NCBI GenBank assembly: GCA_021613335.1
Contig: JAJTWR010000239.1
Coordinates: 309,501 to 373,500 of the forward strand
Length of the DNA: 64,000 nt
Origin: Whitmania pigra
Lineage: Eukaryota > Annelida > Clitellata > Hirudinida > Haemopidae
Direction: 5' to 3'
Each line of letters starts with the position of its first letter. Position 1 is the first letter of the stretch. The notes below the pieces were generated by a model, which had not been told where the DNA came from, ran no database searches, and saw only the letters and a program-made list of their open reading frames with translations. Below are positions 12,677 to 28,364 of this stretch, one piece after another. The translations under genes and the position numbers were made by a program.

Positions 12677-12684
12677 GGCGTCCT

Positions 12685-13020
12685 AATTAATAATTACCTG
12701 ATTAATTTGCTTCATGGACTAATTAAGAATGGCTCATCTCTAAAGCTGTAATCGGTTAAAAATGTGTTGAAGGTATTTTGAAGAATTACTTCATTTTGGA
12801 CTTATATCGAAACATATCAAGTCAGAAATTGAGTAATGTAGAGTTTAATTGTTAATTATTATTATTATTTTATTTTTTTTTATTTTTTTATTTATTTTCT
12901 CAGCCAAACAAATTTAAACAGTCGATCACAGACAACATGAAAATCCGCAAAGAATTTTTATTTCTGGGCCTGAGAACCCCGAGACATAATGCGCAAACCA
13001 CAGCACCATCGGTCGTCTTT
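12685..13020. other. Gene-free stretch
   Basis: T-rich and AT-rich sequence with a short ATT run near 12855. No gene seen. Confidence 0.5.
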
Positions 13021-13596
13021 TTAAAGGTTGTACAATGCATAATAAATGTCCTCGCTAATTTCCAATTCGTTTCCGCCATCGTTTTTGAGTTTTTCGCTTG
13101 CTTTCATATGAGATAAGAACCAGAAAGAGCTGTCGTTGACAAGTAAAGTGCTACTGGAGAAACCAAGGCCACACCAAGAGGAGTACGATTTTGAAGAGAT
13201 CACTCCTCTCCAGTTGCAAACGAATGCAGTCACAAGAACCTGCGGAGAGGGAAACCCACTTGGAAGGTTGTTTGTCATCTAAATATCAATGTCTTTGTCG
13301 TCATAATTTTGAACCTTTTTGATAAGTTCATCATCCAATGGGGCCACTTTCCAATCACTAATTCCTGCCCCTTGGAAAAACTATTGAAGCCCATATCCAT
13401 CGACCTAGTCATACAAACTTTCCGCAGTTTCATACTTCAGTTGTTTCGTGGCTGCGGGTCCTTTTGATTTAAAGAACTTTTTGTATTCGCAGAGAATTGC
13501 GCTATTGTCTTTCAATATATCAAGCAGAAACTCATACTCGTTGGTCTTGGACTTTCCCACCATTGTCGACATTCGATTAACTCTTATGATCGGCAC
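13021..13596 (-). pseudogene. Unidentified decayed coding segment
   Basis: Two adjacent minus-strand frames (13405-13596 and 13021-13278) have ordinary codon make-up and composition less AT-rich than their surroundings. Fragments include NEYEFLLDILKDNSAILCEY, FKSKGPAATKQLKYETAESL and WCGLGFSSSTLLVNDSS. Stops separate them. I do not recognise the family. It may be part of a transposon or a dead host gene. Confidence 0.3.
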
Positions 13597-13825
13597 TCAT
13601 TTTCTGAGCTGCAACAATCCGAGTCCTCCATCCTTAACTCCCACGTGGAAAAAAACAACAGGAGTGTCTTTGGGGAATCGCAGCTATTGCTGTACAATAG
13701 ATCTTAACTTGGTATCAGAAGCACTGAGAAATTTCAACGAAATGCTATTGAAGGTCAGGCAGTGAGCAAGACTTGGTATTAAATGAGACCTGAGGATGTA
13801 AAGGTTTTGATTAGGCTTCCACTTT

Positions 13826-14737
13826 TCACAAAAACTCTTTGCAGATGATGTTAAGCTTTACAATAAGTCTCCATCCCAATTACAATATTCTCTTGACAGG
13901 ATAGCAGAATGGAGTGATAAATGGCAATTGCAACTTGCTCCTGACAAATGCCAGATTCTCTCACTGATTGGCTGCAGAAGTTTTAACTTTTGTGAATATT
14001 TCATTAATAGTAACAAGCTAACAAGAGTTGACATAGTTCGAGATCTAGGGGTGCTCATTGATTCTTTTCTCCACTTTGACAAACACATTGATAATATCAT
14101 TAAAAAAAGCATCAATCATATCCAAACTGATTCTATTGTCTTTTTCTACTGAGGACCTAAACATTCTAATAAAAGTCTTTTGCATATATGTTAGGCACTC
14201 CTGTGTGGAATCCCCACCCCAAATACCTTGTTAAAAGAATCGAGTCCGTCCAAAGAAGATTCACAAAGGTAATTTCCAGCATTCGTCACCAACCAAATCC
14301 AGCCAGACTTAAGATTCTAGGGCTCAAAACACTTGAACGTAGACGTTTAATTACCGATTTATGCTTTTTGTTTAAATTACTAAATGGTCTCGTGGTCTTT
14401 TAAATTTTATTCAATTCTCAGAGTATAATCGAACACGGGGGACACCGCTTTAAGTTATGTGCGGGAAAGTGCTCAACTAATACTGCTAAGAAAAGTTTTT
14501 TGAACAGAGTTGTTGTTGTCTGGAATTCCCTACCAGACGAGATGGTATCTGCTGGCACTTTCTCCCGTTTCAGAGCATTAATCCTCGAGATTGATTTTTC
14601 AAAATTTTTATGAATTACCGACTAATCTGTAAGCTGCTTTTTCCTCTCTCGATGGTGACTGGTTGTATCATTTTTGCTGAGGATGGTCGTGTTATTGGCT
14701 ATTAGCCCTTCGACTGGTTAAATAAATAAATAAATAC
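13826..14737 (+). mobile_element. 5'-truncated LINE with (AAAT)n tail
   Basis: Begins inside the RT catalytic block (KLFADDVKLYN) and runs through EWSDKWQLQLAPDKCQIL, VRDLGVLIDSFLHFDKHI, TPVWNPHPKYLVKRIESVQR, the VVWNSLPDEM block and a C-terminus near 14610. A frame break lies near 14150. The 3' UTR ends in a (AAAT)n tail at about 14720-14737. The motif set is that of jockey/CR1-like LINEs. Same protein family as the minus-strand copy at 26.2-27.6 kb, though the 3' UTRs differ. Confidence 0.85.
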
Positions 14738-14808
14738 AATATTTCAACCTGGGACCAATGTCAGCTCCGATTTACGTGTAGGGGTCAAGAATGTTCATTG
14801 CCGTAAGA

Positions 14809-17513
<2,705 letters not shown>

Positions 17514-17700
17514 AAATGTTTATTTGTATAGCGCCATAAGCGTAAGCGTCAGGGGCGCTCAACCATTTGTTTAGCGCCGCATCCAAGGGGCGCTTTGTGA
17601 TGGTGCAAGCTGGGTCGAACACTACACGTAACGATTGTTGCTTTTAACGTCGTTCGCAATCACTTTGATGCGAAAGCGATCGGTGAGAGATAACCTATTC
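17514..17700 (-). mobile_element. tRNA-type SINE, minus strand
   Basis: Read on the minus strand the 3' end is GCGCCCCTGACGCTTACGC, then TATGGCGCTATACAAATAAA, then the (ATT)n tail. A B-box-like word GTGTTCGACCC lies at 17612-17622. It aligns with the SINEs at 33.0 and 55.1 kb and with the end of the LINE at 3.53 kb. The A-box part is decayed. Confidence 0.75.
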
Positions 17701-17707
17701 ACAAGCT

Positions 17708-18235
17708 TTGTCTGCCAGAAGAATTGCTTATTCAAGGTATGACCAGCATGGGAACCATACCTTAAGAATCAACGAGACATTCTTCAAAGCATGCTATCAC
17801 AGAGTCGAATTATATTCGATCTTTGCATTCAACGGCAATAAAACTTTAGTGTCATACGCTCCCAAAAAGGTAAATCGATCATCCTTCTGTCGAAAATGCA
17901 TCATGACAAGGTTGAAGACCAGAAACAAAAACCAGAGATTATCCTTCATTATAATTCAAATATTGGCATGCATATCTGGCAAACGAAAAATCAAAAGATG
18001 GCCTGTGGACATGTTCTTCAATATGCTTGATACAAATGCCATTGCCAGTTTCGTAATTTGGATGTGGATTCGATTCCTTCCCGATTGGAACAAGTCGTGC
18101 AAATGATGCGTCGACACCCGGAGCCTCGGAGCGTCTCTCGCCCAGTCATCGATTAGAAGATGTTTGGTCAACACAAACCAACTCAGAAAACAGATCATGG
18201 ATGAATGCAATTCAACTTCTTGAGCTAAACTCTGG
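17708..18235 (+). pseudogene. piggyBac-type transposase remnant
   Basis: Shows VELYSIFAFNGNKTLVSYAP and KK, then in a second frame KMHHDKVEDQKQKPEIILHY, then in the first frame KIKRWPVDMFFNMLDTNAIA followed by SFVIW, then a third piece RSLGASLAQSSIRR. This order (KTLVSYxPKK, MHHD, KPEIILHYN, RRWPxxxFxNMLDxxxxNA) is characteristic of piggyBac/PGBD proteins. At least three frame changes and missing N-terminal two thirds make it dead. No TTAA-flanked ends were identified. Confidence 0.8.
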
Positions 18236-18630
18236 AGAACTTAAGACAATAAGTGAAGGACCAGTTAAAGTGATGAAAACACTGGGACGTTGTAACCTGG
18301 TCACGCGAGGGTTTGAAGGGCTCTAGACATGCACACTTTGTCAACATATCAAATGTAACAATTGCACATAACTGAACGATTTAGAGATGTTAAACGATGT
18401 AACAGTGAACAATTTTGTAATTACATTGAATCTCAAATGAGCAATTTAATGAATTTTTATTTGATAAAAAGTATTGTTTAAAAACAAGCCAAAACGACGT
18501 ACATCATGAAAAGTTGTTAACCTCGCCCAAAGGATTAATAAATTAAAAAAAAAAAAGTTATATTTTTTAATGATTCCATCGACTACGGTTTAAGAATAAT
18601 AACATACTAATTAACGACAATTTAGCAACA
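18236..18630. other. Gene-free stretch
   Basis: No coding signal recognised. Confidence 0.5.
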
Positions 18631-18903
<273 letters not shown>

Positions 18904-20280
18904 TACCATCGTCGAAGGTCGTCATCAGGTTACGTGTCTACCCTCAGGCAAGGAGTTTAAAGAAAGGATGCGATTAATCCTCTGAGATGGAAAGTTAAAT
19001 TACTAACGTTGAGACGTGTTCATGTTCCACCTACAACAAATCAAACTTCATCCAAGGCATGGATTTATCATCACCAACGTCATGGTAATCACCAACAACA
19101 GTATCATCGTCGTCACCATCATCGTCACCGTCATAGTCATCCTCACCATCATTTCCTGTTTGCATCTCAATGAACCATTTGCGCGTTAAGAATCCAATTC
19201 AAAGCTCCTCAAAATCACAAATTATCCAAACGAGACAAAATCTATTCCTAGGACAAAATGTCGAATAATTCCTCAGTTTCGTATATTTGTTTTTTAAATA
19301 TTTACCTCTAAAGAATATTTGCTAATTTATAAACAAAAATATTTATATTTCTAAAAGCATTTCACTGGTTTCATATCTATTTATTGTAATTAATTACTCA
19401 AGTTGACAAGTGCTCATTTGTCGACATAAAGTTTGGCCTCCCAGCAGCAGAGAAAGAGCCCTGAGTAATGGAAAATAAAAAAAAACTGCCATTATTTTAG
19501 ACTTTTAACATTTTAAAACCCGGTGGACCCTAGTAATTGCCGGGCCTCTGGGCACTTGTCCCCCTGCCACCACCCCTCGGTACCGCTCTGTTCATCCTTG
19601 GAATTATCGTTGCGACCAATGGACCTGATTTTTATAAATAGTAATAAATTGGAATTCACGCGCTGTTCCTCATAAAATCCAATAAAAATGTAAATGTTTC
19701 AATATCCTTCTGACGTCGTAACTTCTTGGAAAATGCAGGAAAAATGCCTAAGACCTTCTTCTAAGAATTCCCTGCCTCGTAAACATCTCCTGAAAAGCTG
19801 ATGCTTGGCATAATATTAATTACAAATAATTGTTATTAATAAATATTGCAAAAATAATTAATATATAAGTAATAATAATATTTAATAACCATCAACGTTC
19901 TCATACAATATTTATTACATAAATAAAACCCAACAACGTTAGCGTTAAATAATAATTAAATAATAATTATGATTTTATGAATTCAAATGCCAGCAATAAT
20001 GAAATACAAATTAGTTAATGTAAAAACTTAAAACTTGTTGCTATACAGAATGTTTTGTTGTTGTCTCACGTTTGGTGAGCAAACACCTCCCACGCACTGC
20101 CTCCCATTTGATCACAAAAAAAAAAAAACACCCTTTTCCGTGATGACTCCATTATCAGCAGCTCTATTTGATATCAAATTTGTTGTCTTTTTTAAGCATG
20201 CATCAGGTGGATTTAAAAAAAATAATTTTGATGATTCAAATAAGAAACATTTATCGAAAATATATTTCTTGTGCAGTTCC
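18904..20280. other. Gene-free stretch
   Basis: Degenerate CATC-rich DNA near 19060-19150, then AT-rich DNA. A weak frame at 20035-20427 overlaps the tandem repeat and an A-run and is not supported. Confidence 0.5.
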
Positions 20281-20384
20281 ACTGGAAATATTAAGTTATT
20301 GATTATTCTGAATATTAATATTAAGTTATTGATTATTCTAAATATTAATATTAAGTTATTGATTATTCTAAATATTAATATTTT
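20281..20384. repeat. Tandem repeat, 30-base period, about 3.3 copies
   Basis: Unit AATATTAATATTAAGTTATT followed by GATTATTCTA, starting at 20311 and 20341 with partial copies on both sides. Confidence 0.95.
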
Positions 20385-23100
20385 GAATGAAAACATCGAA
20401 AGCATTTCAATTTATTTAAAAACTTGAAACTTTTCAATTTCGATCTCAAATTTCAATTTTTCAATTTAAAAAAGAAGTGAAAAAATAAACTAGATATATG
20501 TAAAAGTGAAATTTTTTTAAACATTTATGGTTTTGTTGATTTATTTAATGTTGTTATATAAACATTGTATAACTATTTTCTAAATAAACTTATGCAGAAT
20601 TATTTTAAAACATGAAAAAATAAATTTAATGTACTTGTCAAAACTGTCTGAGAATTATTTTGAAACATGAAAAAATAAATTTAATCTACTCGTCAAAACT
20701 ATCTGACATTTATTTATCTGATATTTTAAATATTTCAACTGTTTTGGATGCGTATTTAATTATTTTGAAATAAAATAAAAGGAATTTAAGGAATACAAAA
20801 ATTATAATTAAACAATAAACATTTAATATTTTCCGTTGTTATTATTTCTTTAGGCAAGAAATATACCATTAATTAGAATTAAATTGTAATTAGAATTAAT
20901 TAAAGTCATCGATTTGCCATCAATTAAGCAACTAGAAGTAACACAGACCTCGAAAATGTGGACCGAGATAAATTGTTGAACTTTTTAAATCGAAGGTTTA
21001 ACATCTAAATTAAGGTTTTTCATTTCATTTGTTTAAATTACATTAAAATGACGCTCAACAATCCGAGAGTTGATTGCAACATTTGAAGCTGATTGTGAAA
21101 ATATTTTTAACGCTTTGAATTCGTTTATTCATTTTTATAAATCTTAACAAAAAAACTATTAATCATAAAACAAAATCACATATTCAGTGTGTGAATGTAA
21201 ATAATATATATATACTAATATATATTCCCAAGGAAATATAATTCCCGCCCAAGACCTGTTTAAAATTAATAATAAAATAAATTAAACTTTAGTAAAATAT
21301 TTTCTCTTAATTTCCTATTTAAATTTACTATGAAATTTATGGCTATATATTTTGGTTCAGTGGTGATCATATTTTGAGATCATAACAAAATGTTTCTTAC
21401 GCAACCTGAATGACCTTTTGATTTTGAATTATTCAGGTCAAACGTTCCATTATTCAAAAATTTCAAATTGTCGAAAATAATAACTGGAGGGATGACATTG
21501 AAAGTAAAAATTGATTTGATTTGATTTTTAACAAATATGGTGAATACATTTAATTAGTATTACATACATGCTGATAGAATTACATGCATTTAATTAGTAT
21601 TACATACATTCTGATAGAATTACATGCATTTAAGTAGTTTAAAAGTGGTCCGTCGGAGCAAGTAATTAAAATTTTAAAATTATAATCAAAAGCTTTCTAA
21701 GCAATTATATTGTTATTAATATTATTATTTTTCATTTTATTTAATACAAAATAAAGCTGTGAAAATTAATTAAACGAATGAAAAATAACTGAAAATTGTT
21801 GATATTAAAAAAATGTTTTAATTAAATCTAAAGGCAGAATATAAGAAATTTTTAATTAATTAATAGTTTTTAGTTCAATTTCAAGACAGCGATTCAATTT
21901 TGGTGCAACAAAAGTTTATACTAACTATTTATAATGACTATTTATTCGGCCAATTAAAGTCGTTACTTATTTGAATCAGCTCACTTAGATGACGAACTTA
22001 ATTTGTAACAGAATTTTTGTAAAAGTAAGAATATGTTTTGCATAATATAATAAATAATGATAAATAACATCAGTTTGATGTTTAATAAAATAAAATAAAT
22101 AAAATAAAAGTCACCTGCTCAGTTGTAGTCATGTGCATTTAAATGCATTCGGTCAACATTTTCATGTTTTAGTTTTTGCAACGAAGACTGTTTATGCTAG
22201 GAAAAGTCCTAAAAGTTGCATCTCTAAATTTTAAAAATAATTTCAAGGAAAATGTAAGTTTAAAATGCTTACGCTTTTCGTGGAATTTGTCAGTTTTAAA
22301 ATAGTTTTATGATGTTTAAAACATCACACCCATTATTTTAAATTCAATTATACTCTGTCATCTATTCTTATCTATCTATTATTATATATTATCTATTATA
22401 ATATATTACAATCGCATTACTTTCCTTAGGTTAATAACATTTAAATAATATTTGTTACGTACTGCATTTTACATGTTACAATATGGATAAGTATTCTTCG
22501 AGCGCCTAGTTTCAGTAGTCTGATATAGAAATAAATTTGAATTTTTAAGCTCAAACAAATACTTAACCATCTGAGAGTCTAATCCATGTTAATTGATTAA
22601 AATATTTGATTAACCACAAAATTATTGATTTAACCACAAAATTATGGATGTCATTGAAAATATTGTCAAAATACGATTTACTAGTCCAGCTCAGTTTAAA
22701 CCAAAAGCGCTTGATAAATAAATATTAAAATACTATTAAAGACAGAATAAAGGAAGCTCAAGACAATCTCTTGCTACTATCGAGCTTGCTATCTACTTCT
22801 AGTTTGCAAGATTATGTAGTGAAGCATATTGGTGCAGAAATAACTTATTGGTGCAAAGGTGCCTCGGCTGGTCCTGGCTCAGGTATTTCGATATTGAAGT
22901 ACAAACGGGGACGGCTTTGAAATTGACCTTCTCTATCCAAATAATGTTGATATTTAAAAAGGCGTTAACATTAAGCACACACAGCATATAAAACACTCAA
23001 CTGATTGAACAAGAATGAATAGGAATATCGCTAGTGTAAGCAACTTGTGCGGGTAAACGACCCATAAATTAATTTCAGTCAAGTAATAATGATATTAATA
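20385..23100. other. Gene-free, very AT-rich stretch
   Basis: No gene seen. Holds a 55-base direct duplication (20596-20650 and 20651-20705) and a 40-base duplication around ACATTTAATTAGTATTACAT (21546 and 21586). Confidence 0.55.
20596..20705. repeat. Tandem duplication, 55-base period
   Basis: Two copies share AGAATTATTTT, AACATGAAAAAATAAATTTA and GTCAAAACT, differing at about five bases. Confidence 0.9.
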
Positions 23101-24230
23101 TTTCAATTGACATTCCTGATGATTTTCGAAAGACAAAATTAAGCCAAGACTGACAAGTGCGAAAGAGGCCAGTTGTGAAAGATTGCGTCCGAACTCCTCA
23201 GTTTTCTTTTGTTCGGAAATTGTTTGAAAGTTAACCTTGGATTGTCTGAAGAAATTTGCAGAAGAAAATAGAAAAGTTTCAAAAGAAGAAATTAACAACC
23301 TAACTGAGGATGTTAAAGAACTTCACAACTGATAACAACAGGACAACTGATAACTTGATATAATAACTAACCCATTCGGCTAACCTGCACGTCATAAAGA
23401 AAAAAGTAAACAAATAGAAGATCTTCATCAAAACTTGAAGAAACTGAATAAAGTATCTCTACGAAATTTAGATGAAAACAAGGAAAAAACCAAACTATGA
23501 TCAAGTTTGCTTGAAAACAAGGTTGAAACATTGAAAAGGTTCAAGACTCAGTGACAGATACAAAATCTAAAATAGAAATTAACAATGAGAAGGAAAGAAG
23601 ACAGAATAACGTCATAGAGTACAACCTAACAGAAGATGGTGGAAAGTCTAAAGAAAAAGAACTTTTGTCCAAGCTTCTTAAAGAAGTAAAAGGAAAACAA
23701 TTGAAAAAGAAATTTTAGAAATGTTTAGAATTGGTAAACAAGTTGAAGATTGCCTCAAAGCAAAAGCCTTAGTTTTTTTTTTAATTTGAGAACTTGTGGA
23801 CAAAGAACACGGTTTTGGACAACAGCAACAAATTGAAAGATTTTAACAAAGTTATTCTGGGTTTGTGATTTGTCAAAGGAAGGCAGGGAAATTTTCAAAA
23901 ATTGCTTGAAGAAAAATTAAGAGAAGTTAACATGAAGGGAGGAAGCAAGAGGTGGGTTTTAAGGATCAGGGGACGGCCTTTCATGCTGTTGCTTGCAGAA
24001 GAAGAGTGTTTGACTGAAATTGACAGAACTAATTATTTTCAGTTCTTTGTGTTGTTTTCATTTGTGGTTCGTGGTGTTCCTGATATTCAGTTAAATTCGG
24101 AAATCCCGAGCCAGGATGGAGACTTTGAAAATTTTCGGATGTAGTTTTTTCTGGGCTGATTATTATTATTTTGTAGTTGTTCTTTTTGGTCTGGAAAATA
24201 AACTTGATAATAATAAAATAAAAAAAAAGG
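23101..24230 (+). pseudogene. LINE ORF1-like (coiled-coil, RNA-binding) remnant
   Basis: Broken frames read KQIEDLHQNLKKLN (coiled coil), then EINNEKERRQNNVIEYNLTE, then LRTCGQRTRFWTT, DLSKEGREIFKNCL, and finally MLEEKLREVNMKGGSKRWVL (23902). The series NNVIxYN, a basic RT-like or RRM-like middle and DLSKEGREIFKxLLEEL is that of LINE ORF1 proteins (Transposase_22-like). Many stops. Ends in an ATT-rich, A-rich tail near 24160-24230. A 25-base SINE-like word (CATTCGGCTAACCTGCACG) is embedded near 23374. Confidence 0.6.
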
Positions 24231-26180
24231 CACAAATATAATTATAAGAAACACCCAACTGATTAGATGAAGATCAGAACGAATTACAATAACTGAAAGA
24301 AAAAGGAATTTGAGAAACTAATGATGAAATATCGTTTTTCAATTAACGAGGATTACTGATGAAGATAAGTTGCCAAGAACAAAAAAGTTCAACTTTTAAG
24401 AGGGAATTCAATCGTTTAATTGGTCAAAGTAGTCAATAATGTGATAATATGGTAATATGCAATGTAAGTGAATAAATATATTTTTATAAATTATTTTTAT
24501 TATATGATTACGTACTTCCAATAATAATATCAAGTTCTAGTGTAAGTTTAAAAAAAAACATCAAAACAAAGACAATCTTTTAAAAGAATGACGCGTTAAT
24601 GTTTCGCAAAGTCGTGTCAATAACTTGGAAGCGTTAAAAGTGTTCCAGAAATAATCTTTAAGTCACAAACATCTTTCGATGAGCCTCATGGTTCAAAAAT
24701 GTAAATGAATTGTTGTCAATATCAATTAATTAATTATTAATGCCATTTATTGTTAGTTTATTAATCAGCAATTTTTATTTGGAAAGATGCATAATATTTT
24801 GAATATTTTATGAAATAGTTTAAATAAATATAAAGATAAATAAATTGAAATATTTTTTGATTGCATATTAGTTATTATTGAAATTATATTGCATAAGTAA
24901 TTGACTTAATTATATTCAACTATTTTTCATCATCAATACCGTCGCCTAAATGAAAGTTAAAAATATTTGAAATAATTTGCATCCAGCTGTGAATTAAATA
25001 AATAAGTTAACCTTTAAACTGGGTTATTAATATAATTTAAGCATTAATAATAAATAGTTAGACTAACCTTTATTCGGTGAAGATGAGAACAAATGATGAA
25101 GGAATAACTCCGTGGACAAACTTATATTTAGATGCACCCAGAACGCATGCCATACTTTGCATGGTTCGGAGACTCTCCTGATATATTTATGATAATTATC
25201 ATTATGTAATTATTATTATGTTAAAACATAGTTGTTAATATTAATACGTGATATTATCACAATAATTGTATTAATTTATTGTAAAAATTGATTGTTGTTA
25301 TTATTTTAAAACTCACTAATCGCATTATTGCATTCCTTCTAATCTTTAAATGGAAGAGTAAAAATTATAATCTGGTTGGTTGTCTTTTGATAATAATTTT
25401 TAATTTTTATGTAATTTTTTAAAGTATTAAGTTTTTAAATTTACAGAAAAGAAATAATATTACAAATATTAGTAATAATAACAATATTTTGTTTCTGAGA
25501 TTTTTAAATTCTGAAAAACTAACACCTTTACATCTGAATCGGTTACAGAATCGAATGGTGATAACTTTCAAATTGAAAGTGTTTCTGGATATTTTCATAA
25601 ATTTTTAAGTAAAACGTGTTTAAAAATAAAAAATGACAATACATCCTTGAGAGATAATTACATTCACCACAAATTAAATTTCGAATTCAATAAATATCCT
25701 ATGTTTAAAACAATTATGAACATCTTATCTAAAAACTATAAAATATAAAATTGTTCTTTATGCAAGACATTTATTTCTTTTTTTATTTATTAAATTGACA
25801 TTTAGTAATTTTTTTAGCAAATTTATTAATCATCAAAATAAAACAAAGCAACGAAAAATCAACAAGAGGATTAATAAAAAACTCATGGAGTCATGAGCCA
25901 CAGTCAGCAGCCTTAAGGATTCGCAAGCTTCCTCTGGCAAGCTGACCCAGAAATATCTATTAATTGAAAGACCAATAATAAACCCGTCAAATAAACTAAT
26001 AAAATAAAATAATCAAGAATACCATAAATTAAGTACAATTAAATTATTTAATACAATAAGTATTTTGAATTTTATTTTAACAACTTTCTAGCTAAATTCA
26101 TAAATTAAGTTCAACTCAAGATTACTTCTTTTTGTCAAAAACAATGTGTACACTGAGTGATCCAAAAGTAAGTTCCAGTT
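24231..26180. other. Gene-free, very AT-rich stretch
   Basis: No convincing coding region or structured repeat seen. Confidence 0.5.
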
Positions 26181-26184
26181 TTAA

Positions 26185-27572
26185 AATTCTTTTATTTATT
26201 TGTTTATTTATTTATTTATTTATTTGTTTATTTATTTATTTGTTTATTTATTTATTGTTTATTTATTTATTAAGCATCAAACTGAAGGGTCTCTGAGACC
26301 ACTAACACAAGCCTGTACAATTACATACAAAAAGTACAAAACAAGCTCCGAATGTTAAGGATAATCAGGTGCATTTTAAAAAAACGATTGAAATCAAAGT
26401 CACGTATCAGAGCATTAAACTATTTCGTTTGGTAGTGAGTAATGGTTTTACTATCCTATAAAAGAAAGAATATTTGACAACTTCTGTTGAAAATTTACTA
26501 AATCGAAGTTTGAAACTGTCCTCTCGTGCCTGGATAATCCTGGTCGAGTAGCGGATGACTCAGGGGGGAGTTCACAAAGCCATTTTGTAATTGGAAGCAA
26601 AATGCTTAAGTTAAAAATGTTAAGTCCGCCAGGAGGCAGTGTCTCTCCAGGGTCATAAGTTTAAGATGCCTTAGTCTTTCCATGTAGGGGTATTTAGCAA
26701 CTGAGGGCATTGATTTGGTAAATCGTTTTTGGATTTTTCAACTTTATCAATTAGGTATTTCTGATGAGTGTTCCATACTGGGGAACCATATTCAAGAATA
26801 GGTCTGACGTGAGTGCAAAAGGCAAGCTTTAGGACATCCTGGTCCCTCGAAGAGAAGGATGCCCAAATCATCCGTGAAACTGTTGCAGCTTTATGGACGA
26901 TTGTGTCAATGCTGCAAACTTTAAGTTTGGGTCCATCATAATCCCGAGATCCCTAATCATGTCCACTCGTTGGAGGGTCTGACCGTTGATACTCATGATT
27001 ATTTCTTTTTTTCGGCTGACCGCTACGAAGAAAACCTGACATTTCTCCGGTGCGAGCTGAAGTTGCCAGATGTGACTCCACTGAACTGCGCTGACTGCGG
27101 TTGGGTTTCGGACGAAGTTGGGAAGCAGAAAGCTTAACATCATCAGCAAATAGTTTGCAAACGACACCCGTATCTTTGAATATGCTCGGAAAATCATTGA
27201 TGTATGAAAAGAGTGTGGGACCAAACACACTGCCCTTGGGGACACCACTGGCCACAGGAACGATATTTGATAAAATTCCACCTACATTAATGCTCTGTTT
27301 CCTCTGTGAAAGAAAGTTGGCGAGCCACCCCATAACGTTTTCATGGATGCCGTAATATTGTAATTTGGTTAAAAGTTGTTGTGCGCTACGAGGTCAAATG
27401 CCTTCTTAAAGTCTAGGTATATGATGTCCACAGAATGTCTGGACTGGAGTGCTTCCGACCATTGTTGCGTGTATTCAAGTAAATTACTTACAGTGGATCT
27501 GCCATTCATAAATCCGTGTTGATTCCTGTTTATTAATTTATGTTGTGTTAGATGATGCATAAGCGATTTGGT
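26185..27572 (-). mobile_element. 5'-truncated LINE with (TAAA)n tail, minus strand
   Basis: Minus-strand pieces are NQHGFMNGRSTVSNLLEYTQ, YLDFKKAFDLVAHN, SGVPKGSVFGPTLFSYIND, KLFADDVKLSAS, QLQLAPEKCQVF, DMIRDLGIMMDPNLKF, THVRPILEYGSPVWNTHQKY and a C-terminus, in the right order but spread over several frames. The tail is (TAAA)n at about 26190-26275. All core RT motifs including FADD are present. The left end of homology is near 27572, so the 5' end is truncated, as is normal for LINEs. Same family as 13.8 kb. Confidence 0.88.
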
Positions 27573-28255
27573 AATAATGAATATAATAATTATAATCTTA
27601 TATATAATTTTTTAATATATTTTAATATGTATTTTAAATCTTTTGCATATATTCCATGATTTATTGCAATTAAATCTGGGAACTTGTTTTTTTTTAAATT
27701 GTTTATTTTCTTGAAATTTGAAATAAAAGGTTCTTAGTCACGGTTGAGTTATGACTATTGGATGCTGATATTTTGGATGTTAATGATGACAAACGATCTT
27801 GATGGCGATGATGATGGAGATGGTGACGATCATGTTGATGGAATTTATGATGGTGGTGGTGATGATGATTATGTCTTTCATAAAGGTACTTTCACTTCTT
27901 ATTTACTTATTGTAAAATTGTTGTTCAGAAATAAGTGATTAATATTTAAGAATAGGCAGTTACTTTCCAATCATCCTGCCCTAAAGATGCCCTAAATTAA
28001 CCGGTCGGCATTACCGAATTGTTGCAGAAAGGAAGATTACTAGCCGGAAGCACATGTTCAATTTGAGTTGGAATTACATGAGATGCAAATGCCAACCTGA
28101 TTGGACGAATGATTTTTTTCAAGGCTTTTGAAATCAATGGTTTGCATGGGTGGATGTTTTGTTAATTCATCGCCATCAAAATTAATCACAAGGAATCTTC
28201 AGAGTATTCATTTTTTGTTTTGTTTAAATCAAATTTCTTTAAATAACTAAACTTT
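27573..28255. other. Gene-free stretch
   Basis: A GATG-rich patch at about 27790-27870 gives a false Asp-rich frame. No gene seen. Confidence 0.5.

Positions 28256-28364
<109 letters not shown>

Noticed and set aside
23374..23398. SINE head word inside the ORF1 remnant
   Set aside because: Only about 25 bases match and neither B box nor tail follows, so it is not listed as a separate SINE.
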